64,000 nucleotides of DNA. Origin: Zygnema cylindricum (Eukaryota; Streptophyta; Zygnematophyceae; Zygnematales; Zygnemataceae). Numbering within the stretch: position 1 is the stretch's first letter; every line of letters begins with the position of its first letter. A program made the translations under genes and the position numbers. The DNA lies in NCBI GenBank assembly GCA_037447655.1, contig JBBHKE010002542.1:124001-188000 (forward strand). The letters are read 5' to 3'. This document shows positions 32,181 through 43,945 of this stretch, piece after piece. The notes under the pieces are model-generated. The model was not told the origin of the DNA and searched no databases. It worked only from the letters and a program-made list of their open reading frames with translations.

Positions 32181-32756
32181 CTGGCCGCGTTATTTATGGA
32201 GTAAGAGAGTGCAAGAAAAAGGGTGATCAAGAAATAGAAGGTGAATACTTTGTTGATGAAACTCCAAGATGATTATCAAAATATTGTTAACAAGGTTTAG
32301 GATTTGCCAAATCATCGATGGATCTGGAACTTTGTTGTGGGGATTATTTTCGTTCAGGAAAGCACAATTGAGATTCGGAGAGGAGGAAAGAGTGTTCAAG
32401 CATTGGCTGCTGGAACTAAATGGGGGGATAAGGATTCCAAGAAACCTTATGGAAACTTTGGTGGAGGAGGAAGAGGAAACCAATCGGACGGATTTGGATT
32501 GAGGCCCCCGAAAGGGCTTTGTCACTTTTGCAAGAGGCTGGGACATTACATGGCGGAGTGTACTAAACTGACAAAGTTGAGATTGATGGAAGGACAGACT
32601 GAAAAATCAGCCGCAGGAAAGAAGACGACATTTGTGGCAACACAAGTCATGAGAGAGGATTTCGATGAGCATGATGGAGAATTTTTCCTCAATGAGGAGC
32701 TTGAGGTGAAAGGTGAGCCGGAGTTTCTAACGAGGAAAAAGTGTGCTTTCGGTTGA
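32181..32756 (+). pseudogene. E5 gag C-terminal part
   Basis: Resumes the E5 gag. It shows STIEIRRGGKSVQALAAGTKW, a Gly-rich patch and an intact CCHC knuckle CHFCKRLGHYMAEC (about 32521-32562), then an acidic spacer and TRKKCAFG, with a stop at 32754-32756. One frameshift lies near 32340. Confidence 0.85.
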
Positions 32757-33950
32757 GTAAGAGAAGCTTCTGAAGAAGGATCGATTATTGATTCAGGAAC
32801 CTCTATGCATATGTGTAGGGAAAAACCATGGTTTACCAAAATGAGAAAGATCCCTACTGTAGAGATAGAGTATGGGGATGGAAGATTAGTAACCACTAAT
32901 TTAGTGGGATCTGTGGATCTGAGAGTCTTAGTTGATGGTAAGACATCCATAGTCACTTTCTCTGATGACCTTTTTATTCCAGAGTTGAACAAGATTCTTA
33001 TCTCTACGTCAGTCTTAGTTGATAAGGGTTTTGAGACAAGTACCAAGAAATGAGTCTTTCTTGCTACCTATGAGAATGAAGTGTACTTCACTGCTGAAAA
33101 GGGTAGCCAAGGAATGTTTAGGTCGAACTTGAGTAATCGAAAGACAAGAGTTTACTGTGCTGGTGTAAGTGACTTAATGATGTGGCATAAAAGATTGGGA
33201 CATGTGCATCTAGATAGATTGAAAGAAATGAAGAATAACTGGTGTAGTTGAGGGAACGCATTTTGGAGATAATGAGACCTTGGATGATTGTAGTGGATGT
33301 GCTCAAGGCAAGGCCCACAGATTGCCTTTCCCAAAATCCGCAACATACATGGGCGAAAAGGTCTTGAATTTGATTGATACTGAAATATGGGGATTGGCCA
33401 AAGTGGCATCAGTTGGAGGGAAAAGATTTATGCTTAATATCATTGATGATTCGTCTAGATACTCTAGAGTATATTTCTTGAAAAACAAATCTGAGGCTTC
33501 GGCTTATTTTAAAGAGTATAAAGCATGGAGTGAGAAACTTCATGAGACACTTATAAAGAGAGTGAGGAGTGATAATGGGGCGAAATACACTTCTAATGAG
33601 TTTGAGGATTTTTTGAAAAAGGAAGGGGTTCAACACCAAAAGACTGTTTCCAAAGAACCCAAAACAAAACGGTGTAGCCGAGAGACTAAATCGGACTTTA
33701 AGTGATAATGCCCGTGGTATGTTGTCGGAAAAAAAGATAAAAAAAAGTTATTGGGCAGAAGCTATGAATTGTGCTAACTATCTCAAAAATAGAGTCCTTA
33801 CCTCAACGATAAAAAGACAAACACCTTATGAAAGATGGACTGGGAGAAAACGTAATATTTCACACTTAAAGGTGTTCGAAAGTCAAGTGTTTAGCCTAAA
33901 CACAGAACAATCTGATTGAAAGTTTGATGCAAGGGGAAAGCCGAGATACC
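32757..33950 (+). pseudogene. E5 protease and integrase
   Basis: Protease SIIDSGTSMHMC (about 32785) keeps Asp-Ser-Gly. GAG-pre-integrase and finger (MMWHKRLGHVHLDRL, CSGCAQGKAH) follow, with a frameshift near 33236. The core has LIDTEIWGLA near 33370 (where His-Xaa-Asp is usual) and RSDNGAKY near 33570. The segment that normally reads Pro-Glu-Gln-Asn-Gly-Val-Ala-Glu is out of frame at 33650-33700. Linker blocks GKPRYLLGYDEN follow in yet another frame. Not functional. Confidence 0.85.
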
Positions 33951-34476
33951 TACTTGGGTATGATGAAAACGTAAAGGGATATAGAGTTTATCATCTCGGA
34001 CGAGAATACATCATTCTTCTAAAACATTTGGTAGTCATGGATGAAGAAAAGGACGTACATCCCTTTAAATACACTAAACTAGTTAATATTAGAATTGAAT
34101 CCGAAAAATAGTTGGATTCAAATTCTTCTAACCAAACTCCGATTCAGCCTGACCTTGTAGAGGAAGACAAAAATTGACCGAGAGTGACCCTCACTTGGAG
34201 TCAGAGCTTCCGATTCAAACCAAGGAAAAAAACGAGAAAAGATCGGAAATGGATGATGAACGTCCGGAGATGGACTCCACGGATAGGGGAGAAGGTGAAG
34301 TCGTTGAGAGAAATCCGAGATTACCCTCCATTCCAACATCAGAGTTTGGAGGAGGAAAGCGAACCAGCAAGATAATTCAAGAGAGACAAGTGAACAACAA
34401 GGTAACTAAGCTGTCATATTTGAGCGAACGATAGACTTACTCGGAAGCATTTAATAGTCCGGAACGTATTAGATGG
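33951..34476 (+). pseudogene. E5 integrase-RT linker
   Basis: Charged linker with VKGYRVYHLGREYII and ESELPIQTKEKNEKRSEMD, broken by stops near 34111 and 34174. It corresponds to the acidic region before RT in E2 and E12. Confidence 0.7.
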
Positions 34477-35340
34477 ATGACAACCATTAATGATGAGATG
34501 GCTTCCATTATAAAAGCAAACACATGGGAGCTGGTGAATTGTCCTCCACACAGAAAGTCGATAGCATGCAAGTGGGTATTTAAGTTGAAACTCAATCCGG
34601 ATAACACTATCGAGCGATACAAGGCCAGATTAGTGGCAAAGGGGTTCACACAAAAGAAGGGAATCGATTATGAGCAGACCTTCGCTCCGGTTGTTAGATT
34701 TCCCTCCCACTGGATTCTACTTAGTCTAGCGGTAGTGGAAGAGATGGACATCAAAACCACTTTCTTACACGTAGAATTAGAAGAAGAGATCTTCATGCGG
34801 CAGCTAGATGGATTTTTGGAGAAAGGACAAGAAAGTAAGGTGTGCAGATTGATCAAGTGTCTTTATGGATTAAAGCAAGCTCGACGCCAATGGAACAAGA
34901 AGTTTGACGAGTTTTTGACGAGTTTGGGATTTATCCGAATAAGTTCGGATCATTCCATTTATCTATTTGAGGACGAGGAAGGTATAATTTTCATTGCAAT
35001 CTATGTTGATGATTTGCTTGTTTTAAGTAAATCAATGAAGAAAATTAATGAATTGAAAAAGGATCTAAAGAGTAGATTTGAAATGACGAACTTGGGAGAG
35101 GCAAAGTGCATTTTGGGAGTTCAGTTGGAAAGGGATACTGAGAAGAGAACAATTAGGCTATCTGAAAAAGAAACAATAGGAAATATGCTTAAAAAAATTC
35201 AAATGGATAAAGCAAATAGTTGTACAACTCCCATGGATTTAAAGATGGAAAATGAGGGGAGCTCAGAAGGGGAAGTCTTGATCTTGGATAATGAGCTAGG
35301 ACCAAAGGAAAGCAAGTTTATGCAAAATATTCCGTAGAGA
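34477..35340 (+). pseudogene. E5 reverse transcriptase
   Basis: 286 open codons: CKWVFKLKLNPDN, RYKARLVAKGFTQKKG, FAPVVRFPSHWILLSLA, LYGLKQARRQWNKKF, the intact active site IYVDDLLVLSK (about 35002) and CILGVQLERD. The segment before the palm is shorter than in E12 (Val-His-Gln-Met missing near 34745). A TAG at 35335-35337 interrupts the PYRQVVGSL block. Confidence 0.87.
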
Positions 35341-35996
35341 CAGGTTGTCGATAGTTTGATTTGTTTTAGGAAATGTACTTGTCTTGATATAGCAGTAGCT
35401 GTAGGCATATTAAGTAGGAGTTTGAATGATCCTAAGAACAAAGAATGGGAAGCAGCTAAAAGATCATGCGATACTTGATAAGAACGAGAGATCTCTGGTT
35501 GCATTTGGGAGGGGATAATACTGACATCACAACTTGTAGTGATGCCAGTTATGGGGATGCTCCTATGAGGAGGTGTACTTCTAGGTATGTGTTGTATGTT
35601 GGAAATGGGGCTTGCAGTTGGAGCAGCAAGCAACAAAAGGTGATTGCTCAGTCCACCATGGAGGCTGAGTATAAGGCCTCTTGTTCGGCTGTGAAAAAAT
35701 CAATGTGGATGAAATCGTTGCCTCAAGAACTTCGATATACGAGGAATGGAGTGCAAAAGATATTTTGTGATAATCAAGCCGCGATTGCAATTGCAACAAA
35801 CCCCAAGCATCACTTTAAAGCAAACCATATGGATATTTGTTGGAGCTTTGTTAGGGAGAAGGTTGAGAATAAAATAATTAGTTTAAAGCATAAACCGGAT
35901 GGAGAAATAATAACAAATATGATAACTAAGCCGGTTCCTTCTCCCAAATTAATATTTTGTAGGGAAAAGTGTAGACTGAAGCTACAGATAGACTAG
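35341..35996 (+). pseudogene. E5 RNase H
   Basis: Blocks DASYGDAPMRRC, STMEAEYKASC, FCDNQAAIAIATNPKHH and HMDICWSFVREK end near CREKCRLKLQID. The start (35341-35466) carries a frameshift. Acidic residues are retained. Confidence 0.85.
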
Positions 35997-36009
35997 AAAT
36001 TAAGGGGAG

Positions 36010-36982
36010 TGTTGAAAAGGGTAATCTATATTTTATCTCTTATGGTCTATGAGCTTACTACAGTCCTCATATTTGTCGTACTCATTGAGGACTAGAAGGC
36101 AGCCATGGTTGTCTCAATTAGAGAAGGAGACAGGCATAAGGAGTAGGAGACATAGCCCCTTGCAAAATATAGGTGCCAAAGATAGGATTTGAACATATGA
36201 CCTCTTGGATAATTGCCTTACGGCATAGCTATCCGCCCTATCCGTTTGGTCTTGATAGATCGATGCACATATCAGGTTTGATTTATATTTACCACGAAAC
36301 ACGGCGTCATACTTCATTTAACATATTTTGGGACGAAGTGAACATAAAACGTGCAAGACCGCACAAAATAATGTATCGCACGAAGCAAATGAAACAACAT
36401 CGAATTTCAATGGACGAAGTTAAATGTTGTTCGGGATCGACGGCTTGTAGAGGAGCCGGAATTCCGGAGAAGACATTTGGTGGTTTGCAAGCAAATGTCG
36501 GCGGACGTCACGTGTCAATCTAAAATTGGATATCGGATATTACGAAGGGAGCAATTACCGCTCAAGAACTGATACGCGTCAGCTGAGCGGCCATGCCGTA
36601 CTATAACCGTAGAAGAAGTAAATTGGTACTTTTACCTTCTTGTACGTTACAGTCTTTTTTTTAGCTAAGGTACACCAATAGTAGGTTCAAAGAGAGGGAT
36701 TAGAACTTAGAAAAATTTAGGTAGCCGCCTCTCTCTTAGAGTGTAACTGTATTTATAAGCCACTTTGGCCAGCCATAACTTAATGCTCAAGTGAGCAATT
36801 TCAGTGATTCTTTTTGTAGCCTAGACTCAAAAGGGTCCAGGCTATACAAGGTTGTAGTCGGTTAGAGTTTTTGCGTTCTAAGGTGGCAGTTATTAATTGC
36901 CAAAGTCAAAAGTGCAAAAATTATCCAAGAGGCTTCATATAAGCTGTACATTCTGTGAACGAATGGAGGTCACAGAATTTCA
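36010..36982 (+). repeat. E5 3' LTR
   Basis: 973 bp, TGTTGAAAAGGG to ACAGAATTTCA, after AAGGGGAG. Its last 20 bp give ATGGAGGTCACAGAATTTCA, the conserved Gag start. Leader stems at about 36828-36863 are weaker (wobble pairs and one mismatch each). Confidence 0.85.
36164..36244 (-). ncRNA. Antisense tRNA-like module in E5 LTR
   Basis: Minus strand: A-box-like GGGCGGATAGCTATG (36238-36224), B-box region GTTCAAATCC (36194-36185), TTTT (36167-36164). Confidence 0.5.
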
Positions 36983-37734
36983 GTGGATGTGCCGAAGGTA
37001 AAGCACACAGGTTACATTTTCCAAAGGTAGCCACATCTAAAGGGGAATAAATGTTAGATTTGGTACACGATGATATATGGGGACTGGCTAATGTGCCATC
37101 ACCCAGAGGTAAGAGGTTTATGATGACTATCACCGACGAATGGTCTCGGTTTTTAAGAGTGTATTTTCTAAAAAATAAGTCTGAGGCCCCACGGTTTTTT
37201 AACGAACATAAAGCATGGAGTGAGAAATTCCATGAAACCCCTATTTAAAGAGTAAGAAGTGATAATGGAGGAGAGTATACCTCCAATCAGTTTGAGGGTT
37301 TTCTGAGAGAAGGTAGAGTGCAACATCAAAAGACAGTCCCTGAAAATTGTGAGCAGAATGGTGTAGTCGAGAGGTTAAATATGACACTAAATGATAGTGC
37401 CAAGAGTATGTTGTTAGATAAGAAGATAGGAAAGAGATATTGGGCCGAAGCAATGAACTGTGTAAATTATCTCAAGAATAGAGTTCTTACTTCGGCAGTA
37501 AAGGCCAAGCACCTTATAAGAGATGGACCAACCAAAAACCATATGTTTTACACTTAAAGGTTTTTGGTAGTCAAGTTTTCAATATAGATACAGATCGGAC
37601 AAATTGGAAGTTAGATTCGAAAACAAAACCACGATATCTGCTAGGATATGATGAAGATGTAAAATGGTATAGAGTCTATCATTTAAAGAGAGAAGATGTA
37701 ATTCTAGTGAACCGGCTTGTAGTCATGGACAAAG
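36983..37734 (+). pseudogene. E6: integrase fragment
   Basis: Begins within the zinc finger (CAEGKAHRLHFPK). It continues through LVHDDIWGLA, RSDNGGEYTSNQFE and ENCEQNGVVERLN (Pro replaced) to AEAMNCVNYLKNRVLTSAV, then a broken linker. It is bounded left by the E5 LTR and right by the E7 LTR, both inserted in it. The rest of E6 is outside or destroyed. Stops near 37247 and 37555. Confidence 0.85.
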
Positions 37735-37849
37735 TGCAATTCTGTGTTCTCCATTAGACCACAAAATTCAGGAAGCCTTTAGGTAGCTTTTCGATAACCC
37801 ACTTTCAACAACAACTACTGCTACTCAAGCATACAAGTAGTAGATTGGC

Positions 37850-37884
37850 CTGCACCTGTGTGCAGTCTAGACTCTCTTGAGTCT
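37850..37884 (-). promoter_or_regulatory. Leader double hairpin (E7 LTR)
   Basis: Minus strand AGACTC-AAGA-GAGTCT (37884-37869) then CTGCAC-ACAG-GTGCAG (37865-37850). Both are perfect 6-bp stems. Stem 2 differs from its homologues by paired changes. Confidence 0.65.
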
Positions 37885-38460
37885 GTTGTAAAAAAATTCA
37901 CAAAAAACGGCCAACCAACCGATAAAATATAAAGCGACAAAGATGCCAATTTTTATACAAGCTCTCTGGGAGAGAGGCAGCTACCTACTGAATTCTCTAA
38001 AGACTAAACCTCTCTCACAACCCCTATTTACTAGAGTACGAACCAATCATAGGACTGTAAAGTTTAAAAAGGTAATATGGGCGTGTCCTTTCTGTACGGT
38101 CTTTGTATGATAAGGCTATTGGATAGACGTTTGGCTCCTCTGAACTCGTTCTTATGTTCCTTGGGATTTCCGCGTCCCAAAGTCATCCACTCACGTGGCG
38201 CCAAGTCATGTCTCACCTGAAAGATGCCAAAGCGACCATTCTGGGTTCTCAGCGTCGGTATGTGCCGTAGGATCCAAATTGGCTTTTAATGTTAGCCGTC
38301 GAAACAAATGTCCGGTTCAATTGTTTTGTGCGTGACGTGTTCGTATCGTATGTGTAACTGATCTCTATGCCCTATATCCGTAATTCCCTAAAATGAACTA
38401 GATCCTCTAAACACTATTTCAATATGAATCACACCCGATGTACTCTAACAAACTCCTACG

Positions 38461-38530
38461 ACAGACCGGTTAGAGTTGACAACTAAGCCTCGTTCTGCCG
38501 GTCGGAGGTTTGAATCCCTGTCGGACTCAA
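38461..38530 (+). ncRNA. Antisense tRNA-like module in E7 LTR
   Basis: A-box-like CCGGTTAGAGTTGAC (38466-38480), B-box GGTTTGAATCC (38507-38517). Only three Ts follow (38533-38535); this is the one copy without a T run of four. Confidence 0.45.
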
Positions 38531-38740
38531 CTATTTGTTGAGAGTGACTAATGTCACTCTTTAGTCTCGCCTATAGAGTTGATGCAGCCATGGCTCCACC
38601 ACTTGTCTCTTCTTTAGTGACTACAACAAGTAAGGGGGGTAGAGGGAAGAGGTGGAGGCAGACTGCTTGCCCTTTTTCTTTCCCTTTTCACTAAGCTATT
38701 TGGACCTAGAAATTACTCCATAAATCTAGTGATTTCAACA

Positions 38741-39463
38741 CTCCCCTTTTTTCTAGTCTAATTTTAACTTCTTTTTTAATCCACACTTTTCCCTACAATA
38801 TTGTAACTTGGGAGAGGGCACAGGTTTGGTCATCATATCAGTGACCATTTCTTCATCAGACCTATACGCAAGATTCACAATTTTATTTTCAATTTTTTCC
38901 CCCTCGAAACTCAATCTTATGTCCATATCGTTAGCTTTGAAATGATATTTTTCATTGGCTGCAATTGGAATGACAACGTGATTATCATAAAATACTTCAT
39001 GCACTCCCTCTTTCATATAAGCTAGTTCTTGCAACATGGACTTTACCCATATCAACTCTTTCACAGCAGAACAAGAGGCCAAGTACTCATTCTTCATAGT
39101 AGAATGAGCAACCACATTTTGTTGCATGCTGCTCCAACAGCAAGCACCTTCCCCCACTTACAACACATACCCAAAAGTGCATCTTCTCATAGGTGCATCC
39201 CCATAACTGGCATCACTCCAAGTAGTGATGTTAGTGTGCTCCCCTACCAAATGAAACCATAACTCTCTAGTTCCCACCAGATATCTCATGATTCTCTTGG
39301 CGGCCTCCCAGTCTCTCTTCTTAGGATCATTAAGACTCCTACTGAGTACTCCAATTGTTGCCGCTATGTCCGACCTGGTACAGTTCATAAAACAGATTAA
39401 ACTTCCTTCAACCTGCTTGTAAAGGATAGAATTCATAAACTCTCTCTCTCTTGGAATTTTTTG
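38741..39463 (-). pseudogene. E7 RT end and RNase H
   Basis: Minus strand: QVEGSLICFMNCTRSDIAAT, then RNase H blocks WSDASYGDAPMRRC, STMKNEYLASC, FYDNHVVIPIA and DMDIRLSFEGEK. One stop at about 39156-39158. Catalytic Glu and Asp positions partly changed (STMEAEY to STMKNEY). Confidence 0.85.
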
Positions 39464-40396
39464 TGTTGTTTTACGACCACTAGAGCAGGTGGAGCAGCAG
39501 TAGTAGTAGACGTAGACATAATTCACCCATAGAAGCTTACCAAAAATCATACAAAACAGCTGTTTTCTAAAGCTCACCAAATGTGACATAAAAGTTTACA
39601 CTGGTTCAAACTATACCACACTATAGTATACGATAAAGTCTGACAACTCCGAAAGTTTCAGCCAAATTGATCCATTATTCACCATGATATACAACTTAGA
39701 AGTTTCCCAAAAACAGTGTGCAGATTACATTGTCTGGAAGTCTAGATACATAAAATGTTATACATCCTAAGTCTTATACTCATAGTGAGTTCCTACTCCT
39801 AGTTGTCCTTTCCTCCAATACAAGTGTTCTTAAGAGATACGTCCAAGAACAAAACTGCCACTAAGATCTACGTACTCCTAATCACGCTAAAGTTAATCTA
39901 TCACTGTACAATCAATATTACTAAAAGACCAACTCTAAGTGATTGTAAAATTAATTGTCGCCGGCATAGTTATAAGTGTCTGGATACATCCATTCAGATG
40001 TTGGGAAAACACCTGCCAACAAACCACTTGTGATACCTTTATGAATCTCGTCCGTTGACTCGATTCATATTAATTGCAGCTGCCATGTCTCGTTCGTACC
40101 ATATTCAACGTCACCGCAGCTTCGTCGCAGCTGTGTCGTTCCGCACCGGATTATATTCCAAATAACCGCAGCTGCTTTGTCCCGTCTGTATTGCAGTTGT
40201 TTTGTCCTATTTGCGTCGCATGTGTTTTGTCCCATAAGCGCCGCAGCCGCTTTGTCCCATTTGCGTTGCAGCTGTTTTGTCCAAAAAATACTTGTTCGGT
40301 TCTTAAGTGACCCCGCGTGTCCTTTATACGCTACATTTTACAATCTTTATGTCGTCACACTAATTTACTGAGACGCAAAGCTTTCCAAAAACATCA
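39464..40396 (-). repeat. E8 3' LTR
   Basis: Minus strand TGATGTTTTTGG to GTAAAACAACA, preceded by the purine tract TTTAGGGGAG (40397-40406). Confidence 0.85.
40168..40282 (-). repeat. 25-bp tandem repeat in E8 3' LTR U3
   Basis: Four full units and 15 bp of a fifth: 40168-40192, 40193-40217, 40218-40242, 40243-40267, 40268-40282. On the plus strand each is close to GCAGCTGTTTTGTCCCATTTG plus four bases. Likely promoter/enhancer units. Confidence 0.85.
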
Positions 40397-41331
40397 CTCC
40401 CCTAAAGTTTTAGACTCAGTGTATTAGCGCAACTGCGATGTCAAACAGCGCAGTATAACAACATAGGAACGTAGCAAATTAGCTATTTAAATAGACCCAC
40501 TGAATTCCAATGTAGCGCAGCATGGCAGTATAACAATGCCGCAATTTTAGCAAGTCACTTAGTCTCACTACATCTTGATGTTGGACTAGCCCAGTATGGC
40601 AGCGAATCAACTTTAACTAGTCACCTAATCCCACTGCATCTATACAATACTTCAGCTTAGGAGCGAGGAGAGCTTTAGTGAGCATATCAACAATCATTTT
40701 TGCATATGGCAAATAACATAATTCAATCACCCTGGAAAACACTTTTTCTCTTACAAAGTGTAACCTTACATCTATGTGGTTGTTTTTGAAGTGGTGACTC
40801 CGGTTAGAGGCAATGACAATGGCATCCTGGTTATCACACCAAATCACTTGTGGTCCAGCCTGCATGTATTCCAGTTCCTGCAACATAGATTTTACCCATA
40901 AGAGCTCTTTGAGGCGAAGCTCGCTGCCATGTATTCTGACTCCATTGTCGATTGTGCCGTGACCTTTTGAAGCTTGTTGCTCCAGCACTAAGTCCCATTT
41001 CTAATTTGCAGAAGAATCCCGTGGTGGATTTCCGGCATGGCATGTCACCATAGCTTGCATCACTCCATGTTTGCATCTTCACTTCTCCTCCGCCTAGTCT
41101 GAGTTTGAGGTCTTTGGTTCCTGCCAAATATTTTAAGACTCTCCTTGCTACATCACGGTCAGATTTTCTCGGATTTTCGAGGCTTCTGCTCATTACCCCA
41201 ACTGATGCAGCAATGTCAAGACGGGTACAATTCATGAAATATATTAAACTTCCCACTACTTGTCTGTAAGGTATTTGTGTCAAAGGATCATCCTCCCTTG
41301 ACTCTAAATACTCACTGACAATAACACCAGG
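40397..41331 (-). pseudogene. E8 RNase H and 3' untranslated part
   Basis: Minus strand 41283-40617: PYRQVVGSLIYFMNCTRLDIAA, WSDASYGDMPC, then a frameshift near 40960. It goes on with LKELLWVKSMLQELEYMQ, WCDNQDAIVIASN and HIDVRLHFVREK. 40397-40616 is noncoding and contains GCAGCATGGCAGTATAAC-type repeats. Confidence 0.82.
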
Positions 41332-42060
41332 CTATATCTCTTCTCCCTCTAACTTCTGCCGAAACTCTATTCGAGTTACACACCCTTTTGCCCCCCGCAT
41401 TCTATACTCATCTAACTTGTTTCCAATAGCCTCTTTTTGAGTCAGTTTTATTAATCTCTTATTTCTATCCCTTTCTACCTGAATACCCAAAATATATTTT
41501 GCCTCAACGAGGTCTTTTATCTTGAACCGTGAATTGAAGGCATTTTTGATTTTATTAATTTCAGCCATTGACTTGCTAATTAATAGTAAATCAACTACTT
41601 ACACTGCTATATACACTATCCCATCTCCACCCTTTAGAACGTAGAACGAATGATCAGAGCTTATCCTTTGAAATCTTAGGCTAGTTAAGAATTCACGAAG
41701 TTTCAGATTCCATTGCCTCGGGGCCTGTTTTAGGCCGTACAAAGATTTTAATAATTTGCATACTAAGTGCTCTTTTCCTGGCTCTGTATACATTTCGGGC
41801 TGCTGTATGTAAATGGTCTCTTCTAGCTCTCCATGCAGGAAGGCCGTTTTTACATCCATTTGATGTATTTCCATATCTTCTATAGTAGCTAGGGACAACA
41901 AGATCCTAACTGTCGGAAATCTTACAACCGGAGAAAAAGTTTTTTCAAAATCAATTCCTTCCTTTTTATTATACCCTTTTGCCACAAGCATATCCTTGTA
42001 TCGTTTAATAGTATTATTAGGATTTAACTTCACCTTGAATACCTATTTGCTGTTGATCGC
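41332..42060 (-). pseudogene. E8 reverse transcriptase
   Basis: MKLNPNNTIKRYKDMLVAKG, FEKTFSPVVRFPTVRILLSL, QMDVKTAFLHGELEE, LYGLKQAPRQWNLKL. The active site is destroyed: after VYIAV comes a stop and Val-Val-Asp in place of Tyr-Val-Asp-Asp (about 41585-41600). The thumb block YILGIQVERDRNKR remains. Confidence 0.85.
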
Positions 42061-43384
42061 TTTTCGGTCCGGAGGAAAATCTACAAGCTCCCATGTCTGA
42101 GCCTCCATGATCGACTTCATTTCGTCGTTAGCTGTTTCGAGCCAATGATGTCTTTCTGGTGTTGAAAAGGCCTCTCGAATGGTCACAGGCTCCCTTGAGG
42201 CCGCAGAGTAGGTAAAGTGGGAACTTGTTTGCAGCCGGCTATTGGATCGTCTTCCCTCGAAAATTCAAAGGCTCAAATCGTCGGATCCCTCACATTTCTC
42301 TTTTTCCTTTGTGTAGAATTCGTAGGATTCAAATTCTGGTCACCGGGGTGAAACTAAAATTATTGAGGAACTTGTATAATTGCAGACACCGGTGTCATCA
42401 CGAAGGCTTTTGCACTTGCATGACAATATCTTGTTTGCAATCTAAAATGACGTTTTCCTATACTTTTTGATGCCTTTTTTGGTCTGTCATGTTAAAGAAA
42501 TCTATCGAGTCAAGCTTGTCCTTTACAATAATATTCTTTGCTACAATTATTTTTTGTTTGTCAAATACAAAGACTATATACCCTTTGGAGTGATCATCAT
42601 ACCCCAGCAAAATACCTGGTAATCCTTTAAGTTCCATTTTCCATCTGTCTTTAGATGTATCTAAAATAAAGCATTTGCTCCCAAAAATTTTGAAATGACT
42701 AACATCAAGTTTTTTACCAGTCCAGACGTCGTAAGGTGTAGTCTTTACCGATCTTGACCCTATTCTATTCTTTATATAAACAACAAAGTTTAATGCTTCA
42801 GCCTAGAATTTCAGATCCACATTTCTATTTGCAAGCTCTCTGCGATAGTTCTATTTAGTCTTTTTGAAACCCCATTTTGTTCAGGTGAATATGGAACAGT
42901 TAGTTGATGACTAATGCCCTCCTTAAGTAGGAAGTTTTCAAACTCCTTTGACATATATTTGCCGCCATTGTCCGATCTGAGTTTTAGAATTTGCAGACCA
43001 TGTAGTTTCTTTGCCCATGCTTTGTAGTGTTGGAAGTGGCTGAAGACTTCACTCTTGTCTTTCATGAAGTAGACTTTAGTAAAGCGTGAAAAATTATCTG
43101 TAAAAGTAACCATATATTTCATCCCCCCGGCAGATGGTACCTTTGTAGGACCGAATACATCAGAATGGATTAGTTCCAAAAGTTTTGTTGACTAGTGTTC
43201 AGATTCCTGAGGAAACAGTAACCTGTGTATTTTTCCTAGTGCACATCTATCGCACGTTTTAGCAAACATATATGAAAGAGTGACTCCTACTAATTTGCCA
43301 GCATGTACCATTTTTTAGACTGTCATAGTTCACATGACCTAACCTCTTATGCCAAAGCTCATCGGAAGTTAATGCATTGGAATA
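42061..43384 (-). pseudogene. E8 integrase and linker
   Basis: The core on the minus strand, 43179-42811, has ELIHSDVFGPTKVPSAGG, LRSDNGGKYMSKEFE and SPEQNGVSKRLNRT, so Asp, Asp and Glu are present (Ala before Glu is Ser; Glu of the motif replaced downstream by Lys). Zinc finger region 43380-43240 and the C-terminal part 42800-42480 are broken by stops. A poorly conserved linker follows to 42061. Confidence 0.8.
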
Positions 43385-43945
43385 CTAAACATCATTCTCT
43401 TTATTATCGCGCATATCCATTTGATACATTTTGCTGGCATCTCTAATGCCTTTGATTGCAATTCTTCCATTCTTGCTAACAACCTGCGAACCATGTTTCA
43501 AATTGACTTCAAACCCTTTACTTTCTACCAAAGAAGTTGAAAACAAATTTTCCTTGAAATTCGGGAAAATGACGACATTGTGGAGAGTTCTCTCAACTGT
43601 CTTTTCTTCTATATCAACTAGCAAGGAGACATCACCTACAGCACGTGTCTGTACACTCATACCACAAGCATAGTAGATTTTTTTCTCGGGTGTGGATTTC
43701 AAATTTTTGAAAGTTGCCTTGTTCAAGCACATCTGTGTCGACGCTCCTGTATCCATTATCCATCTAGTATCTTTTTCACCTTCAATTGCTGCCGCCATAG
43801 CGAATAAGTCCTCTTCTTCCTCGTCAGAGAGTGTCAAAGATTCGTCTTGGTAAGATGAAGATGCCGAGAATAGTGCATTTCCTCGAGACGTAGATCTTGT
43901 GAACCCTTGATTAAAGCAGCTCTGTTGCCATCCAGACCTGTACAA
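43385..43945 (-). pseudogene. E8 protease
   Basis: Contains WIMDTGASTQMC near 43760 with intact Asp-Thr-Gly, then VVIFPNFKENLFSTSLVESKG. The upstream part is Ser-rich and acidic. 186 open codons joined in phase to Gag further right with stops between. Confidence 0.83.

Larger units (their letters stand above)
26374..36982 (+). mobile_element. E5: Copia element interrupted by E4
   Basis: The host of the E4 insertion. Order: truncated 5' LTR tail, PBS, gag (cut at 27041), E4, rest of gag, protease, integrase, RT, RNase H, purine tract AAGGGGAG (36002-36009) and 3' LTR. Gag joins across E4 once one copy of CTGGC is removed. Its 3' LTR abuts integrase of E6, the DNA into which E5 was inserted (GTGGA at 36983 would be the duplication). 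Confidence 0.85.
37735..38740 (-). repeat. E7 3' LTR
   Basis: 1006 bp; minus strand TGTTGAAATCACTAG to ACAGAATTGCA. Same family as the E10 LTR. The end has ATGGAGAACACAGAATTGCA (Gag start). Confidence 0.85.

Noticed and set aside
40177-40371. 64-codon frame identical at 45440-45634
   Set aside because: It lies across the 25-bp tandem repeat of the E8 LTRs and is identical because of the copied tract, not because it is a gene.
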